64,000 nt of DNA from Colocasia esculenta (GCA_014218235.1 CM024753.1:178102348-178166347); one strand, 5' to 3'; counted from the first letter of the stretch, positions 42,466 to 54,748 are shown. Translations and numbers: made by a program. The notes: generated by a model not told the origin, from the sequence alone.

Positions 42466-44138
42466 TCATTTAATGTGTCCTAGCTTGTTGCAGTGACTGC
42501 AGCAGGATAACTTAGTTACTTTTTCTATGTATTTGAAATCAGCTTTGTATGCTACATCTTGTTCGGGTACAAATTTTGGTGTAGGATATGTTTTAGGGTA
42601 TATTATGGTTTCTTCATTGTCTGGGGGTGTATATCCTAATCCATTTTTCTTTTTACCCGATCTTCTAGCACCTTTTAATATTAAAGAGTTTTTACCATTG
42701 GTAAATTTTTCTAGGGTGCTTGCTAGAGTATTGTTTTCTTCATTTAGTTCATTTATAGTTTTTCTTAAATCATCTGAGTTTTCCTGTTTTTCTAGGTCAG
42801 TGATTTTTCTGTTCTTGTCTTTTAAGTTTTCACATAATAGTTCATTTCTTCTCTTAAGCTCAACTATTTGTTTTTCTAGTTCTTCGTTTTCAGATTTTAA
42901 ATCTGAGTTGGTATTTTCGAGACATGTGATATTTTTCTTGCTTAGCTTAAGTAGTTTACACACTTCTTTATACTTATCGTAGAGTTCATTAAATGCACTT
43001 TCCAAGTTATCCGAATCTGAGTCATTACAGGAATCGAAAGAAGAATCAGATGTTACCTTATCCTCGGTTTGCCATGAGAGCCAAGTTGGCTTCTTCACCT
43101 TCACTGCTCGAGCTTGACTCACTATCTGAGTCGCTGCTGTTGTCCCATGCAGCTGCCATGGCTTTCTTTTTGAATCTTCTGAACTTCTTGGAGCTGTCCT
43201 TCTTCTTGTGATCATTTTTCTTTAACATTGGACAGTCTGCCTTGATATGTCCAGGTTTCTTACATTCATAGCAAAGTGGCTCATTTCTCTTCTGATCTTT
43301 TCCATCTGGTCTTTGAGATCTTTGTTTTTCTTGAAGTACCTCCTACCAGACTGGAACTTCTTCTTCTTTGCCAAGATTCTCTGCAATCTTCTTGAGAGCA
43401 TGCTTCTTCATCATCACTATCTTTGCTATCTTCACTGTTATCTAAGGATTCTTCTGATGAGTCCCCATTAGCTTTGAGCGCATTTGACTGCTTCTTTCTA
43501 CTGGAGGGTTCTCCTAGTCTTTCCATGTTTATTTCATGGGCCATGAGAGACCCAATGAGTTTTTCTACTGACATTTTCTTAAGATCATTAGCTTCTTCGA
43601 TAGCTGTGACCTTTGCCGTCCATGAAGATGGCAGGGATCTGAGAATCTTCCTTACCATATCTGCATTTTCATATGACTTTCCTAGACTTGCTAGGCCATT
43701 AGTAATGTCAGTGAATCTACTAAACATTTGGGTAATAGACTCACCTGTTTGCATTTGAAATCTTTCATACTGAGTGACAAGAATGTCGATTCTTGTCTCC
43801 TTTACTTTGTCTGTACCTTCATATGTGATCTTTAACTTTTCCCACATTTCCATGGATGATTTGCATGCTGAAACTCTGTTGAACTCTTTCTTGCTTAGAG
43901 CACAACATAGAATGCTCTTAGCTTTACAGTTCAAGGAGATTTTCTTTCTATCTTCATCTGTCCATTGTGCTTTCTCATTTGTGACGACCAGATCACCTTC
44001 TTCCACTATTGACCAGATTTGATAATCGTGGCCTTGTAGAAAGTATTCCATCCTGGTCTTCCAATACGTATAATCTTCACCATCGAACAAGGGAGGTCTG
44101 TTGACAGACTGACCTTCGAAGTGACTTTGGGCTGCCAT
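42466..44138 (-). pseudogene. Copia gag
   Basis: The natural start is ATG at 44138 (MAAQSHFEGQ); the frame is open upstream of it without function. The capsid region has FDGEDYTYWKTRMEYFL, ALSKKEFNRVSAC, MWEKLKITYEG and RILRSLPSSWTAKVTAI. After a frameshift near 43290 come a knuckle (CYECKKPGHIKADCP), a Ser/Asp/Glu-rich region and a long coiled coil at about 42700-43000 (repeated ENEELEKQIVELKRR-type heptads). A second knuckle (CSHCNKLGHIK) ends it. The coiled coil in a large gag is typical of Sireviruses. Confidence 0.87.
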
Positions 44139-44186
44139 TGATCTTTGCTCTTCAGATCGTTGGATCTTCTTCTTTGTCGAAGAGAC

Positions 44187-44200
44187 GGGCTCTGATACCA
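44187..44200 (-). other. Copia primer binding site (initiator Met tRNA)
   Basis: TGGTATCAGAGCCC on the - strand, 2 nt downstream of the 5' LTR end. It fixes the element orientation. Confidence 0.92.
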
Positions 44201-44202
44201 CT

Positions 44203-46261
44203 TGTTGCCCAGCTAGCTAGCCCAGAGGGGGGGTGAATGGGTTATTAAAACTTCGATGTTTGATTAAAACCTGTTTACTGAAAAGATTGCACAACTTAAT
44301 AACAAGGTTAGAGTTAGAGCAAACAAGACAACAATCACACCAAAACACAACCACAAGACACAGGATTTTTATCCTGGTTCGGAACTCCTCTCCACAGGAG
44401 ACCTACGTCCAGTCCCTGAGCAATACCTCAGGATTTTACTACCAAGGGTACAATCCCCCTTAAGGATCCTTACACCCAGCCTCAACTGGTCTTCCTTCAA
44501 CCTGAAGGGTACAACAACCACCCTGGATACCACCAGGTCTTCCTTCGTCCAGAAGGGAACACACACTAATCAGAAAAAGGTTGTGAAAACAGGCTTCAAT
44601 TCTAGCTTGACCAGCTACAACCTGAAGCTCCTAAGCCCCGGAGAGAAAGAGATTTAACAAGGTTTTTCTCTCCAAGGACCACACAGGCTCTTACAAATGA
44701 GAAGACTCCTTTGAGCACAGAGAGCTAAGAGCTTAGAACAAGGTTTGGAGTGGAGGCTTCGCTCTTCTTCAAAGTTCTAAAGATTGAGAGAGATGGATTC
44801 CTTTCTTCTTCTAAAATCAAGCGATGTTGCTCTATCAGTTATTTTTCTTTTCGTCTTGAGTCTTCTATTTAAGCTGCTGATTCAAATTCGAACGTTGAAG
44901 TGCCCGTTGTCTCTTATCCTTGTGTACGTTAGACTGGTTACTGAGGAAGCTTCTGATCGTCAGTCTTTTACACGCCAAAGAGATGTCATAGAACTTTGTA
45001 TCTTGTGTCCAACGTTGTCCAGATGAGTCTTGTCAGATATCTGTAAGCATATCATCAATAAATAGAAGACAGCTAGGACTGCTGTCTATTATTAGTTGAA
45101 ATGGAACAGATATTGCAGTATATAGCAAAGCTCCTTTCTGTCCAAGAAAAGTACGTAGACAGAGTAGCATAGAAATGGAAGATATTGTCTGCATGCATGG
45201 GAGATACGATCGGAGAGCATTTAATGCAAAGCAGTCAACAGACAAGATATGACTTTGACTTTTCAACGCTATTAAAAAGCATTATCCTGATGCATCAAGA
45301 AATTCGATAAAGAGAATCTTGCTGACTTTATAACTTATGAAATCGTTATGAGTTATAGCAAGTCGTTATGAACCGCAAAGAAATCGTTGTGATAACTTAT
45401 GAAGTCGTTGCGCGTTCTAAAGAAATCGTTGCAAGAAATCGTTATGACTAATAAGGAAGTCGTTGCGCGAAATCGTTATGACTAACAAGAAGTCGTTGCG
45501 CGAAATCGTTATGACTAACAAGAAGTCGTTGCGCGAAATCGTTATGACTAACAAAGAAGTCGTTGCGCGAAATCGTTATGACTAACAAAGAAGTCGTTGC
45601 GCGAAATCGTTATGACTAACAAAGAAGTCGTTGCGCGAAATCGTTATGACTAACAAAGAAGTCGTTGCGCAAAATCGTTATGACTAACAAAGAAGTCGTT
45701 GCGCGAAATCGTTATGACTAACAAAGAAATCGTTACGCAGTCTAAAGAAGTCGTTACGGCTAGAGAGTCGTTGCGAGTTCTAAAGAAATCGTTACGAGGT
45801 CTAAAGAAGTCGTTACGGCTAGAGAGTCGTTGCGAGTTCTAAAGAAATCGTTACGAGGTCTAAAGAAGTCGTTACGGCTAGAGAGTCGTTGCGAGTTCTA
45901 AAGAAATCGTTACGAGGTCTAAAGAAGTCGTTACGGCTAGAGAGTCGTTGCGAGTTCTAAAGAAATCGTTACGAGGTCTAAAGAAGTCGTTACGGCTAGA
46001 GAGTCGTTGCGAGTTCTAAAGAAATCGTTACGGTAACGATTCGAGTGCTCCGGTCAAAGAGTAAGTCGTTCTGCTCATCAAAGAAGTCGTTACAGGGACT
46101 TAGATAGAAATGATGGGACTTACCAGATTGTCTTGATCTTTCATTTTTCTTTTGCTTCCTGTTCTCAAGGCTCAAGAAATCTATTAGTGTTATTTTGTTA
46201 ATCATCAAAATTAATATATAAATAAATGAAAATATTTATTATGGGGACAGTTTGGTCATCA
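44203..46261 (-). mobile_element. Copia 5' LTR (right copy, 2059 bp)
   Basis: Pairs with 33283-35344; the differences are single-base changes and one-base indels, and the tandem arrays are nearly the same length. It ends at 46261 and is followed by the AATAG duplication and the rest of LTR-B. Confidence 0.95.
45345..46090. repeat. TCGTTRCG tandem arrays in Copia 5' LTR
   Basis: The same two arrays as in the other LTR: 33-34 bp units at about 45430-45740 and units near 59 bp at about 45735-46030. The copy order of variants is almost identical, so there has been no array expansion since insertion. Confidence 0.92.
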
Positions 46262-46266
46262 AATAG

Positions 46267-46660
46267 ATCTTCTACACACGAGTTCTAAGGGTGTTTTGTT
46301 TGTTTAAATCACTTTGGCAGGTGTTTAAAGGTCAGAGCAAGGTGAGGCTCTTTCCCCTCGGCCGGCTGAGGAGCAGGAAGACGAAGAACCCAAGTCTCCA
46401 TCCACTGAAGAAGAAGGCGACGACCACTGTGTCGCGATCAGGAAGGCGCCGTTGCCTACGTCGCGTTCACAACAAAGCATAGCGACGCCTCCTCTGTCGC
46501 GTCATCAGGTGCGCCTTCCTCTTCATCCTTCCTTTCCAAGGTAGTCAGTCCTCCACCTGAATATCTGGAGGCGACTGCGTTGGTGGTGATCACGGTCAGT
46601 TCTTAATCCCTACACCTTTCCCGATCAATTTCAAAAGGGGATACAAATCCCGTGATTACA
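46267..46660 (+). mobile_element. Tat-E 3' LTR (LTR-B), second part
   Basis: Resumes after the Copia target duplication and ends GTGATTACA at 46660, followed by ACCAA. It matches 10665-11051 of the solo copy with a few substitutions. It includes three dyads of the GCGACG / TGTCGC type at about 46405-46500. Confidence 0.88.
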
Positions 46661-47368
46661 ACCAACGGCGACTTCCTCCTGTACGAGCACGTGGGGATCC
46701 TGTCTCTACTATGGCATGGGCAGTCACTTGCCCCTACAGTGCTGGCGCACCTTTACAGCTCTCTGACCACGATGTGCTTAGGAGGATGCACATGCGGGAG
46801 CTTGTTCCTGCTTCAGGTATGGATGGAAGCTCATTTAAAGTTTGATTTTGCTGAGAAGCAACCCACCCCCTCCAGAATTTTCCTTCGGAGTTCAGTGCAC
46901 TGCAGCAGGGCCTGGTATGAGCCAGAGAATGAAATCAAGTGTGTGACAGCACACTTGAAGAGCAGAGATGCCTGGTGGGACTACCTAGGCTACTTCCCAA
47001 TGGAGGATTTCATTGTCAGGCCTCTGTTCATGAGGACAATTGAGTTTAGGGTGCACACCAGGGAGGACAGAGACTTGTGGCAGGTTGGTACTGATCAGAT
47101 GGTGGTGTACCAGCCACACCAGTGCCAATGTCAGCTCGGAATACCATGGGAAACTCCAACTTCATCCCACTGCACCACCATGACCATCTCGGGGAGGAAC
47201 GAGAAGTTGATGAAGAAAGCAAGGAAGACTTGGGAGAAGTACATAGTGAGCAGGAAGGTGGGACAGGCACTGCAAGAGAATTGGGAAGACATCTGGAAAT
47301 ATGAGGAATATATTGACACAATCCACCATATTTCTTGTGATTTCTTTATGGCTCGCAGAGCGAAATGA
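46661..47368 (+). pseudogene. Tat-C accessory gene A, 3' part, copy 2
   Basis: An open frame from the LTR-B junction to TGA at 47368, encoding GDFLLYEHVG, SMILL-like LGGCTCGSLFLLQVW and a basic C-terminus (SGRNEKLMKKARKTWEKY). It lacks the frameshift of copy 1. This is the copy that is still connected to a complete PMD gene and Tat-C pol, so it is probably the original 3' half. It is separated from the 5' half (9614-10290) by Tat-E and the duplicated block. Confidence 0.75.
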
Positions 47369-47987
47369 TGTTTTTTTACCAATTTCAATAAGTGTAACAC
47401 AAATTTGATGAATAAACAATGAATAGCTTTATGTTAGATGTGTTGATTGACTTGAATTGTGTGGAATGGACCTAATGGAGTGTCAAATTGCCTTCAATTG
47501 AGTGGATTGAGTGTTCTGTGAAGATTAGGTGCGCAGGGGTTGGCGTCCACATCGATGGATGCCAAAGCCAGGTAGGCGGCCACCCTGAGGCCGTTAACGG
47601 CCAGACAGAAGGTAGACGTCCCAATCGATGGCCTTCCATAGAAAAGTGGACATCCACCAAGCTGTCATCGAATGGAGTACGGGGTTTGATAGGGTTACCT
47701 CGGGGCCAGAGATAGACGGCCAAGGGATCACCGTCAGACATTAATGAACGTCCAGATAGGTGACGTCAAATAAAGTTGAACGGCCACGGCCTTGATGTCA
47801 ACTTCAAAATTTTGCTTTTATTCCGAGGCCCATCTCCGACGCCTTTTCACCTTCTTTCAAACTGCCAAACGCCTATTCGCCTTCCCACACTCGCTTTCGC
47901 TTTCTTTCCCTCTCAACTTCTTTCTAATTCCCAAATTTTCCTTTAATCTCCTTCTCCTTCTCGGACTGTGCCTGGACCGCTCGGATA
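47369..47987. repeat. Spacer between accessory genes with Tat-C dyads, copy 2
   Basis: Collinear with 11798-12377 with about 2% divergence by eye. It carries the same series of 25-26 bp dyads at 47540-47800 and the C/T-rich leader at 47840-47970. No gene was seen. Confidence 0.65.
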
Positions 47988-50773
47988 ATGGCGAGGGGGA
48001 AGAAGACGGTGAATCAGGACCGCCCTCACCGGATGGAGGATGAGGTGGAGGAGATAGGGAGCTCCGGAGGAGAGTACACAGCGGAGGAGGAAGCTGGCGG
48101 CAGTGCAGCAGACGGGGAGGAGACAACGGGATGTGGTGGAGAAAGGGAGGAAGAAACGGAGATTGAAGCGCCATGGAGGACCGCTCGACACCCAAAGGTA
48201 GGTCAACTACCCCTAAACCCTATGGATTGGTTGTAGAAAAAAAGTGGAAAGCGGGGGGAAACAGAGGAGTTGCCATCGGGTTGAACAGGAACTCAACGTC
48301 AACATCGGTTGGCGTCGAGTTCCTGTTGACGTTAGGGCAATGCCGTCAAGATGAACTTGACGGCAAGTGTCTAAATGTTAACCCATAATCTTGACGGCCA
48401 CCATGTAGACGTCAAATATTTGTAAACGGAAAGCCCCTTGACGTCAACATTTTATTAACGGCAGTCGATACTGACGTTGACTTTCTGTGTTCTGTGCAGG
48501 GAAAAGGCCGGATGAGGAGTAGGGTGACTTGGGACTTATGCTGGGCATGGTACCAGGTGCTGCTGGAGGTCCAGTAGACTAGGATTGCACGAATGAGGTT
48601 CGGGCACCTGCTGGCAGTGCGCCCATTTCACGTGGATGTCCCGTACCTCGAGGCATTGAGGGAGAGTTGGGACGAGGATTGCAAGACATTCATAATGCCT
48701 TGGGGACACATGATACTCACATTAGAGGATGTGGCGTATCTGACTGGGCTACCGATTCAGGGAGAGCCGGTAGTGGGACATGAGAGGAGAGACTACCACG
48801 ACGATGTGGTGGAGCTGCTAGGGCCAGTGTTTATGGCCGGTAGGAGGAGATCGATCCGGAGCATTCCGCTCAGATCACTGTCAGAGGCGGTAGGACTGAG
48901 GGGAGGGAGGAGAGGACTACTAGATACCCTCGAGGAGTTTGCTGTCGGGGTACGAAGGTCGATTCAGTTGGGAGACCGGAGCGAGGAGCAATCGGTCCGG
49001 ATCTTTATGGATTACCTGTTTGGATGCCTTCTCATCTCGACGTAGTCATCTCAGATGAACTGCAAGTTCGTGCTCCTGCTACGGGACCTGGAGCAGACGG
49101 GGCGCTACGCTTGGGGTGTCGCGATGTTGGGAAACCTCTTCTCACTTCACCTCAGCAGCTCGCGGTGTTCTCAGAGCACCGGGGGCTTCACCCCCAACTT
49201 TTCGTTAATGCTCTTCATTGAATTAAATTGTTAAATCGCCTAACTGACATGCTTTCTTCTTCTTGCTTTGCAGATCTGGGGGTATACCTGCTTCCCCATG
49301 GGACGCGGGGTGCAAAGAGAGGGGAGCCAAGCCTTGGTACCCCTGATGGCTAGGTGGGAGGTGGCGCCCGACCCACGAGTGATGGATTGGCGTGTCGAGG
49401 ATGTACGAGCTGGGCTTGATCTCTACCCCCACGACCAGGTATGAATCTCAACTAGCACTCCTTCTTTCTTGCATTCAATTTCCATTTGATGTGACTGACC
49501 AATTTTCTCCTTTCTTGCAGGTAGTTTGGACTCCCTACCAGGGTGAGATAGACATGTCCCACCCGGCGGGTCGGCCGCTCTTTGACTGCCACCTCCTCCT
49601 TCTCTACCTGGGGACGTGCGAACCTCTCTACCTAGAGCTGGTGGTGCGGACTCTGGGCTGGCACCAGCCGGCCTTAGAGATACCCTCTCTAGGGAGAAAG
49701 GGGCACTCCCTCCGACGGTTCTTCGTCGAGGACTGGGACTGGGGGGAGGAGCACGAGAGCACAGTCAAGTATTGGCGAGGCGGAGGGGAGCAGGTCCTCC
49801 AACAGATGGGGGCCTCCAGGACAGCTCGACGTACCTGGAGGACTACCGGGCGCGCTATGCCGAGCGACTCCAGCTAGACCTGCGAGTGATGAGTGAATGC
49901 TTAATCGTAAGCCTTGTCATTTAACTGATTGATTCTAACCTTGAAGTGTGAATGACAGATGCCAGAGTCGGAAGCGGTGCAGCTCCTGGAGGGGAGATTG
50001 GCAGAGCAGGCGGTGGAGATGGAGAGACTCCGCGTCGAGACGTGGACACTGGTAAGTCACAACTCACTCTTGGCCACAATTGATTTGATTTGAGAGCTAA
50101 CCAAGGTATTCGAATGCAGAGAGAGGAGCTAGTACGGGTACGAATGAGTCGGGACGCAGGGGCGAGCTCGTCGGCCCAGCCAGCTAGCGGGGACTTGGCA
50201 GTCCGGCTACAGGAGGCCCTGGACCGGGCAGAGGCGAGGGTTCAGGAGCTATAGGCGAGGACCCAGGAGCTAGAGACGAGGGTCCAGGAGCTGGAGGCAG
50301 AGGTAAGACATCGAGTCATTCCCCTTTCTACACATGATGTGATTGATCTAACATATTTTCTTATCAATGTGCAGTGGCAGCGACAGGGAGTGGCCCTGGA
50401 GGACATGAGGGAGAACCGGGCGACCATGCGGGGTCGCCTGCTCGAGGCGAGGGAGAGAGAGAAGAAGGCAGAGAGTGCCTGGGCATGGATTGCCGTGGAC
50501 TATGAGATCGTGAAGGACCGGGTGCTGAAGAAGCACCGGAAGCAGCAGCCGCAGGCCCAGCAGGAGGCGTTGATGAGGACGGGGTCAGCCTTCACATTGC
50601 TTGACGACATTGTGTCCCTGGGGGACCCGTCAGTGGTGCGAGGAGGGCTACAGCCTGAGGCGTCAACGGCGACGAGACCTCCCCTCCCAGATCGACGTCA
50701 GCAGAGGGAGGAGGAGGTGGTGAGCAGCTCGCATAGGCAGAGGCCTAGCGAGGGAGAGAGGGGAGAGGAGTGA
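47988..50773 (+). pseudogene. Tat-C PMD gene (7 exons), complete copy
   Basis: Antisense to Tat-C pol. Exons from splice signals: 47988-48197, 48500 to about 49207, 49274-49438, 49521-49906, 49959-50051, 50120-50302 and 50375-50773. Exon 1 is acidic (MARGKKTVNQ). Exon 2 carries the PMD core: PWGHMILTLEDVAYLTGLP, then RYAWGVAMLGNLF after a frameshift near 49040. An in-frame TAG occurs near 48576 and the exon 2 donor is degraded. Exons 3-4 carry WGYTCFPMGRG, WTPYQGEIDM and RTLGWHQPALEIP. Exons 5-7 form a coiled coil (VQELEARTQELETRVQELE-like repeats) and a Gln/Arg/Glu-rich tail. The intron plan matches Tat-E, so the gene was present in a common ancestor of both elements. Confidence 0.8.
48290..48480. 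repeat. Tat-C dyads inside PMD intron 1, copy 2
   Basis: The same run of interrupted palindromes as 12660-12870. One half-site differs between copies (TTGGCGTCG here, TTGGCATCG in copy 1), a C-to-T type change that weakens the dyad in copy 1. Confidence 0.7.
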
Positions 50774-52367
50774 GGAGCGAGGCTCCAGATGTACCACCAG
50801 GGGTATGCCCCTGTCATGATATGTACAAAACTTTATCCTTTAGTAGACTTTTATGGACTTTATCATTTTGTGAGCTTGAATAGTTTGCTAATGTACTTTG
50901 CTTCCTGCATCCACAACACTTGAAGGAAAAAAGTTAGTGTAGATCTGTCTTTAGCCCCTTGCCTAAACGATGTACCTTTCTTAAGATCTAGTCAAGAGGC
51001 TAATTTCTAATTAAAGATAAGAACAAATAAATATTGAAGGGAAATATGTACATGCAATTTTTTTTTGAATAAGAAAATAAGGAAAACATGTTAGTATATG
51101 TACATGGTACCACTAATTTTTTTGGATTTTAATTTTCTGATTTTTTTGATTAAAATAAGAAAATAGATTTATATACATGGTAAAACTATTTACATCGAGA
51201 GACTCTTTTTTTATCTTTTCATTTTCTATATTTTTTTTGGGATTTTTAGACTCTAAACCAACATCTTTTTATTTTCATTTTCATCACAAGTCAAGGTATA
51301 GGGTTCTCATAATCTACTTAGCCACAGAGGCCATGAGCAAGGAGGATCGTACATGATATCCTTGACGTTAGAGATTGCCCCTAGCTTTCTTGATATTTTC
51401 CACAATGGAGGGTCTTATAAGGTCAAATTTCCCATAGGGGGAGGAATTGGAAGAAATAAATAGGAAGTCACGTGAGGATTTGGTTCAAACCACTTTTTGT
51501 TTCCAAACCAACATCTCACACTAAAAGACTTGGTCAACAATTATTTTCAGGGGTACTTTTTACTTTGATTCTTTGGTGGAGGTACGTACTATTTACTACC
51601 TTCTTGATTTGGTCAGCCTTTTTCTGGGTACGTACTTTTTGCTACCCTTTTTTGACCTTTTGGCTTTTCTATGTCCTTTTAGGCTTAATTTGACATTTTG
51701 CCCATGTATTTTTTTTTATCAGATGAACAAATTTATTTTGAGAGAACCTGATTGTTCAAACATGTTACCCCAGAATGGACATGATAATATTAAGGGCGGA
51801 CACGAGCTTGAAAGCATCGTACATTAATCTGAGCATTGTGTTTACATGATCCGATCACATAGCCTATATAATGGTTTCTTTAATGAATGCCATGTTACAA
51901 AATGAATTCAGATAGAGATATCTCTTTTGAATAGACCTGCTATTCCTTTCTTCGGATCTTCCTGTTTGACTAGCGATTCTCCAACCAAAACCGCCTTAAC
52001 CCCATCTTGTTGAACATATGTCACATCTACAGGTGTAAACAATCCAGATTCTCCTACCACAATAATGTCTTTTTGGTGTATTTTCTTGATTGCCCCTATT
52101 TATGGTGACCTTGTCTTTCAGGTGAGAGTGGATGGTCCCCTACTTGTAGTTTGCCCCTTTTCCAAACTTGACCGAGTGAGAAGAGAAGAGGGGATACATT
52201 GACCAAATTAGACTGTCCCAGTGTACTTATTATTTTCCAGCTAAAGGATAGTACTCCAACATCGTGTGGTGTGTGAAGAGACCCTACCTTACTAATGGCC
52301 AAGAGAATAAGCAAAGTCTCAAACCCATGACATTGACAAGTGATGAATGACCGACTTGACTGACTGA
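50774..52367. other. A/T-rich intergenic region of Tat-C
   Basis: Between the convergent PMD gene and integrase. Contains T-rich and A-rich runs and no recognisable gene. It corresponds in position to the array region 24604-26105 of Tat-E but lacks that tandem array. Confidence 0.5.
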
Positions 52368-53733
52368 CTAAGGGTAGAATTTCTTGAGATAGACTGCATC
52401 CCAAGGATGCGACAACTCAACTCCCTCGGCGTCCACTAACCTATAAGAGTTTCTTAAGTATGTTTCTTTGACAACGAACGGACCTTCCCAATTTTCTTGC
52501 AATTTACTCCTAGCATCTGGTGCCTTAATGATTTTGCACTTTAAGACCATTTCACCCACTTCAAAATTTCTCTCAAGCACTCTTTTGGCGTAAAAACGTG
52601 CAATTCTTTGACGATAAACTTGCGCATGGTCGGCCGCTATCATTCGCCTTTCGTCTAAGAGTTCAAGTTGTGCTAATAAAGCTTCTCGACATTGATCGTG
52701 GTCATGTTCGGAATCCAATTGAACTCGAAGTGAAGGGACGAAGATCTCATATGGGAGTATTGCATCTGATCTGTATGTCAAAGCATAGGGGGTTTGCCCC
52801 GTAGGAGTTCGGACCGAGGTGCGGTAAGCCCAAAGAGCCTCAACTAAGCGGTCTGGCTAGTCAACATTGTTGTTAGATTTGTAAGTCTTTTTTATGATCT
52901 TAATGAGAGTTTTATTAGTACCTTTCGCTTGTCCATTACCTTTTGGATAATATGGGGATGAATGATGCAAGTTAATACCATATTTACCACACGTCGCGGA
53001 GCTCCTGTGAAGTGAATTGCGGTCCATTGTTGGTGACGATGTCCCGAGACATGCCGAATCTTGCAAGAATGTTGCACTTGATGAACTTGACCACCGTTGA
53101 AGCTTTAACCTCTATGAATGCTTCCGCTTCAGCGCACTTCGTGAAGTATTCGGCGGCGGTCAGAATGAAGGATTTCTTACAGATTTCTCCGGTTCTATCC
53201 TCGAATGGACCAACCACATCGAACGCCCACATGGCGAAAGTCCATGGAGCAATGAGAGGGTGAAGAGAAGAGGAAGGAGCATGGATTTTGTCACCATGTA
53301 ATTGGCATTTAGCACAGTGACGAACAAAGTGAGTGCAATCCTCTTCCATGGTAGGCCAATAATAGTGTCTTAGCAACTTTTAGGGAATTGCTCTACCATT
53401 GACATGGCCACCACATTCACTGGAGTGAGTGTCTTCAACAATGCTTTGAGATTCGATTTCATCAAGACAACGGAGATAAACCCCATTGAGGGACTTCTTG
53501 TAGAGAATGCCACCTATGATCTTGTAACGCTCCGAGACGCGGCGAATGGCCCGTATGTCAGCAGAGGTGGTATAATTGGGGAAGGATCCATCTTTGAGAA
53601 AGTTTTCGATGTCAAAGTACCAAGGATGGCCATCATCGAGATCGATTTCTGGCTCTTTTGAGAGTGCATGGACTCGAAGGGAGGGAGACTTAAGTTGAGC
53701 AAACCAAGGATCAGCATGAGAAGGGACTTTCAA
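52368..53733 (-). pseudogene. Tat-C integrase
   Basis: The N-terminal part has HPWYFDIENFLKDG and SECGGHVNGRAIP; the zinc region continues YYWPTMEEDCTHFVRHCAKCQLHGDKIH. The core starts MWAFDVVGPF and then reads VTNNGPQF, where the second catalytic Asp has become Asn (codon at 53029-53031). The third region has NGQAKGTNKT in place of the usual NGQAE, so the catalytic Glu also appears lost. The C-terminus has LLDERRMIAADH and NWEGPFVVKETY, ending LKKFYP at 52368. Frameshifts near 53378 and 52984 add to the damage. Confidence 0.88.
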
Positions 53734-53897
53734 CCTTTGGACGGAGACAGTTTTGGAAGACCTCCCTAACGGGATGGGGATGGAAGAAGCCAGAGAGGCG
53801 AGTGAGTCTGCTAGAATATTTTGAGCCCTACGAGTGTGGACTAGAGTGAGCTTCCTAAACTGCTAGATTACCTTACAAACCATGTCCTGGTATGGTT

Positions 53898-54718
53898 TCA
53901 ACTGGGATCCTGGGTCTGGTACTTGCTAAGGGACTGCCGGAGAATCAATTGTGAATCTCTGATTATCCTTAACTCCTTGACTCCGAGCAACAATGCCATT
54001 TTCAGCCCAACTAGGAGTGCCTTATACTCGGCCACATTGTTCGTAGTAGGGAAGGTTAATTGGCAGGCGTGCAGAATGACTACCCCTTCCAGTGAGAGGA
54101 GGATTGCCCTATTCCACACCCTTTGGAATTGAGAGCTCTGTCGAAATAAAGTATCCAGGAAGGTTCACCATCAATAATGGCTCCTAACTCTTCATACGGA
54201 AAGCTTTCATCGATGGGGGAGTATGAAGGTAAGGGGTGATGGGCCAAATGCTCGGCAACAGCATGCCCCTTGATTGACTTTTGGGTGATGTAGGTGATAT
54301 CAAATTGGTTGAGAAAATTTTGCCACCTTATCAACCGTTCAGTCAGGACGGGCTTCTCAAGCAAGTACCGAATTGGGTCCATACGCGCCATAAGTTTCTC
54401 CTCATGAGCTAGGAAATAGTGCTTCAACTTCTGGGCAACCCAAACGACAGCCGCACACGTTCTTTCCATGGCAGTGTACTTTTTCTTAGCTTCATTGAGC
54501 AACTTGGATAAGTAGTACACCACTCTCTCCTTCTTCTCGTCATCATATTGGGCCAAGACTGCTCCAGTTGAATCTTCAGTGGTTGACACATAGAGCAATA
54601 AAGGCCGACTCGGGACCGGAGGAGCGAGAATAGGGGGATTGAACAAATAGCTTTTCAACTCTTCAAAGGTCTTTTGACATTTATCGTTCCAATCAAACTT
54701 AGCGTCTCCTCTAAGCAT
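53898..54718 (-). pseudogene. Tat-C dual RNase H
   Basis: The Ty3-type RNase H has KKERVVYYLSKLL, TCAAVVWVAQKLKHYF and RMDPIRYLLEKP. The archaeal-type RNase H has LYFDRALNSKGCGIG, NNVAEYKALLVGL and RDSQLILRQSL; the usual GDSQ has become RDSQ while the carboxylates remain. A frameshift at about 54100 splits the second domain. Confidence 0.85.
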
Positions 54719-54748
54719 GTCATAAAAGGGCTTACAACAGATGGAATG

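Larger units (their letters stand above)
33283..46261 (-). mobile_element. Sirevirus-like Ty1/copia element, complete
   Basis: LTRs of 2062 and 2059 bp start TGTTGCCC and end GGTCATCA on the + strand, flanked by perfect AATAG duplications (33278-33282 and 46262-46266). The Met primer site is at 44187-44200 and the polypurine tract at 35345-35358, giving - orientation. Gag with a coiled coil and zinc knuckle, protease, integrase and RT-RNase H in copia order are followed by a long env-position ORF, the arrangement of Sireviruses. The LTRs differ at only about ten places by eye, so the insertion is recent compared with everything around it. Confidence 0.93.
16591..46660 (+). mobile_element. Tat-E: Ty3/gypsy Tat-lineage element, 5' truncated
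   Basis: Gag, protease with G-patch, RT, RNase H, archaeal-type RNase H and integrase run on the + strand (16773-24603). Two accessory genes run antisense (26106-30859). A polypurine tract at 32303-32316 precedes the 3' LTR (LTR-B), which is interrupted by Copia at 33283-46261 and ends at 46660. No 5' LTR or primer site is attached to the leader at 16591. The flank right of LTR-B (ACCAA, then accessory gene A sequence) is the same target site as the solo LTR-B at 10291, with one base changed. Confidence 0.85.

Noticed and set aside
46652..47368. Translation start at the GTG or ATT before GDFLLY
   Set aside because: These codons belong to the end of LTR-B. The coding sequence continues from the exon at 9789-10290, so no start is needed here.
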